5,932 bases of DNA from Conexibacter sp. (GTDB lineage: Bacteria > Actinomycetota > Thermoleophilia > Solirubrobacterales > Solirubrobacteraceae). The position numbers were made by a program, and so were the translations under genes. The notes beneath the pieces are model-generated. The model was not told the DNA's origin, did not search any database, and worked only from the letters and a program-made list of their open reading frames with translations. The stretch lies in assembly GCA_025964295.1 (NCBI GenBank), contig JAOPZD010000475.1, positions 1-5,932 of the forward strand, written 5' to 3'. This document shows, piece by piece, positions 4,242 to 5,932 of this stretch (positions are counted from its first letter, which is position 1; the number at the start of each line of letters is the position of its first letter).

Positions 4242-5932
4242 ATGGCCGCCACCACCACCGCCGAGCACCGTCCGCGCGTCGCCGTCGTCATGGGCGGGCT
4301 GATGCTCGTGATGCTCCTGGCGTCGCTGGACCAGACGATCGTCTCGACCGCGCTGCCGACGATCGTCGGCGAGCTCGGCGGGCTGGAGCACCTGTCGTGG
4401 GTCGTGACGGCCTACCTGCTGGCGGTCACGGTGGTCACGCCGCTGTACGGCAAGCTCGGCGACCTCTTCGGCCGCAAGGTCGTGCTGCAGGCCGCGCTGG
4501 TCCTGTTCCTGATCGGCTCGGCGCTGTGCGGGCTGGCCCAGGGGATGACCGAGCTGATCGCGTTCCGGGCGATCCAGGGTCTCGGCGGCGGCGGCCTGAT
4601 GGTCAGCGCCCAGGCGGCGATCGGCGACGTCGTCGCGCCCAGCGAGCGCGGCAAGTACTCCGGGCTGTTCGGCGCGGTCTTCGGCGTGTCGAGCGTCGCC
4701 GGGCCGCTGATCGGCGGCTTCCTGACCACGCACATCTCGTGGCGGTTCATCTTCTACGTCAACGTCCCGGTCGGCGCCGCCGCGTTCGTCGTCCTGGCCG
4801 CGACGCTGCCGTCGGTCTCCGAGCGCCGCCGGCACGCGATCGACTACCTCGGGACGCTGCTGCTGGCCGTCGGGCTCAGCGCGCTGATCCTGGCCACGAC
4901 GCTGGGGGGCAACACCTACGACTGGGGCTCGCCGGAGATCGTCGGGATGGCGATCGTCGGCGTGCTGGCGATCCTCGCGCTGACGCGCGTCGAGCGCCGC
5001 GCCGCCGAGCCGATCCTGCCACCGTCGCTGTTTCGCAACCGCGTGTTCGTGGTGTGCAGCGCGGTCGGGCTGATCGTCGGCTTCGGGCTGTTCGGCGCGC
5101 TGACCTACCTGCCGCTGTTCCAGCAGGTCGTGCGGGGACTGTCCCCCACCGCCAGCGGGTTGCAGCTGCTGCCGGTCATGGGCGGGTTGTTGGTGTCCTC
5201 GATCGTCTCCGGCCAGATCATCACGCGCACCGGGCACTACAAGGTCTTCCCGATCCTCGGGACCGCGGTCGCCGCGCTGGGCATGTACCTGCTGTCGTCG
5301 CTGGACGCGACGACCGGCAGCGGCGTCGCCGCGCTGCACATGCTCGTGCTGGGCCTCGGCCTGGGGATGGTCATGCAGGTGCTGGTCCTCGCCACCCAGA
5401 ACGCGGTCTCCTACGACCAGCTCGGCGTCGCGACGTCGGGCGCGACGCTGTTCCGTTCGATCGGCGGCTCGCTGGGGACCGCGGTGCTCGGCGCGATCTT
5501 CTCGGGGCGGCTGAGCGCCGAGCTGGCCGACAAGCTGCCGGCGACGGGCGCCGGCGGCGGGACCGAGGGCGGCGTGAACCCGGCGCAGATCGCCAAGCTG
5601 CCCAAGCCGCTGCACGACGCCTACATCGCGTCGTTCACCGACGCGCTCAACTCCGTCTTCGTGGTCGCGACGGCGGTGATGGTGCTCGCGTTCCTGATGT
5701 CGTGGCTGATCCAGGAGCGCCCGCTGCGCGCGACGGTCGAGACCTCGGCGGGGCTGGGCGAGTCGCTCGGCGCGCCGGTCGACACCGACTCGCTGCGCGA
5801 GGTCACCCGCGGGCTGACGCGGCTGGTCGGCCGCGAGCGGACGCTGGACTTCATCGCGGGCGCGACGCAGCGCGCGGGCGTCGACCTCGAGCCCAGCCCG
5901 GCGTGGCTGCTGCTGCACGCGGGCGCGCCGGG
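4242..5932 (+). CDS. MFS drug-exporter-like transporter, DHA2 (EmrB/QacA) family, 3' end outside window
   Basis: 563 codons are visible and the frame is still open at the window edge. About 14 hydrophobic segments are seen, from residues 13-33 to 470-490, as in 14-TM proton-driven exporters. Family motifs are present: LDQTIVSTALPTI (29-41, motif D1), GKLGDLFGRK (70-79, motif A), FRAIQGLGGGG (108-118, motif B) and GVSSVAGPLIGG (148-159, motif C, typical of antiporters). A hydrophilic, glycine-rich loop (about 422-467) lies between TM13 and TM14, as is usual for DHA2. After TM14 a cytoplasmic tail of more than 70 residues continues past the edge. The start at ATG 4242 gives a normal short N-terminus before TM1; its Shine-Dalgarno is weak (GCAGG touching the ATG) and a TAG occurs nearby upstream at 4230. 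The gene diverges from the TetR operon, 102 bases away, with shared operators possible. The substrate is unknown; drug export is a family default. Confidence 0.92.
   Translation, partial: MAATTTAEHRPRVAVVMGGLMLVMLLASLDQTIVSTALPTIVGELGGLEHLSWVVTAYLLAVTVVTPLYGKLGDLFGRKVVLQAALVLFLIGSALCGLAQGMTELIAFRAIQGLGGGGLMVSAQAAIGDVVAPSERGKYSGLFGAVFGVSSVAGPLIGGFLTTHISWRFIFYVNVPVGAAAFVVLAATLPSVSERRRHAIDYLGTLLLAVGLSALILATTLGGNTYDWGSPEIVGMAIVGVLAILALTRVERRAAEPILPPSLFRNRVFVVCSAVGLIVGFGLFGALTYLPLFQQVVRGLSPTASGLQLLPVMGGLLVSSIVSGQIITRTGHYKVFPILGTAVAALGMYLLSSLDATTGSGVAALHMLVLGLGLGMVMQVLVLATQNAVSYDQLGVATSGATLFRSIGGSLGTAVLGAIFSGRLSAELADKLPATGAGGGTEGGVNPAQIAKLPKPLHDAYIASFTDALNSVFVVATAVMVLAFLMSWLIQERPLRATVETSAGLGESLGAPVDTDSLREVTRGLTRLVGRERTLDFIAGATQRAGVDLEPSPAWLLLHAGAP

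Noticed and set aside
4191..5918. A 575-codon open frame on the minus strand opposite the MFS gene, rich in Arg, Gln, Asp and His
   Set aside because: It is an antisense shadow of a GC-rich coding frame. The opposite strand encodes clear MFS motifs, and the minus product is low-complexity charged sequence with no recognisable domain.
1..5932. Mobile elements, CRISPR arrays, tRNA/rRNA genes, phage or toxin-antitoxin modules
   Set aside because: No direct-repeat array, transposase or integrase motif, or RNA-gene-like sequence was seen; composition is uniform across the window and all long stretches are explained by the listed genes.

Overview
This is a very GC-rich window with almost uniform G/C at third codon positions. 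Start codons include GTG, and genes are packed with 1- to 4-base junctions. This fits a high-GC actinobacterium, and a soil Thermoleophilia/Solirubrobacterales type is plausible. That placement rests on composition and gene style only; no rRNA or lineage marker was checked. All gene calls come from reading translations by eye.

Layout. Positions 1-183 (+) are the end of a GNAT acetyltransferase. It is followed by a complete HAD-superfamily phosphatase/phosphomutase-like gene (230-889, +). That gene converges on infA, translation initiation factor IF-1 (911-1132, -). A 7-bp GC hairpin (890-906) fills the 21-base gap between the two stop codons. infA stands alone, with no rpmJ or rpsM after it. 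It has its own leader of about 120 nt and a TACAAT -10 box. Upstream of it on the same strand is a tight three-gene operon read right to left: a TetR-family regulator (3468-4139), acyl-CoA dehydrogenase subunit A (2318-3466) and acyl-CoA dehydrogenase subunit B (1317-2321). TetR and A are separated by one base (TGA-C-ATG); A and B overlap in ATGA. A 14-TM DHA2/EmrB-QacA-type MFS exporter (4242-beyond 5932, +) diverges from the operon.

How the genes work together. The two dehydrogenases look like the two halves of one obligate heteromeric enzyme, of the kind known from mycobacterial sterol side-chain degradation (FadE28/FadE29-type pairs). A keeps the flavin-loop signature and the candidate catalytic glutamates. 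B keeps the R-x-Q-F and Q-x-x-G-G segments that normally reach into a partner's FAD site, and has lost the catalytic positions. The TetR gene is probably their local, ligand-responsive repressor. Just upstream of its GTG start are two GTAC-N7-GTAC dyads with centres exactly 21 bp apart. A 17-bp-spaced promoter threads through both, so the operon should be autoregulated and the TetR message nearly leaderless. The same operators lie in the gap to the divergent MFS gene and may control it too.

Most of the window is ordinary actinobacterial gene content, and I see no unknown defence or mobile system. The points most worth following are the motif partition between A and B, the paired operators, the solitary infA, and the cytoplasmic tail on the MFS protein.
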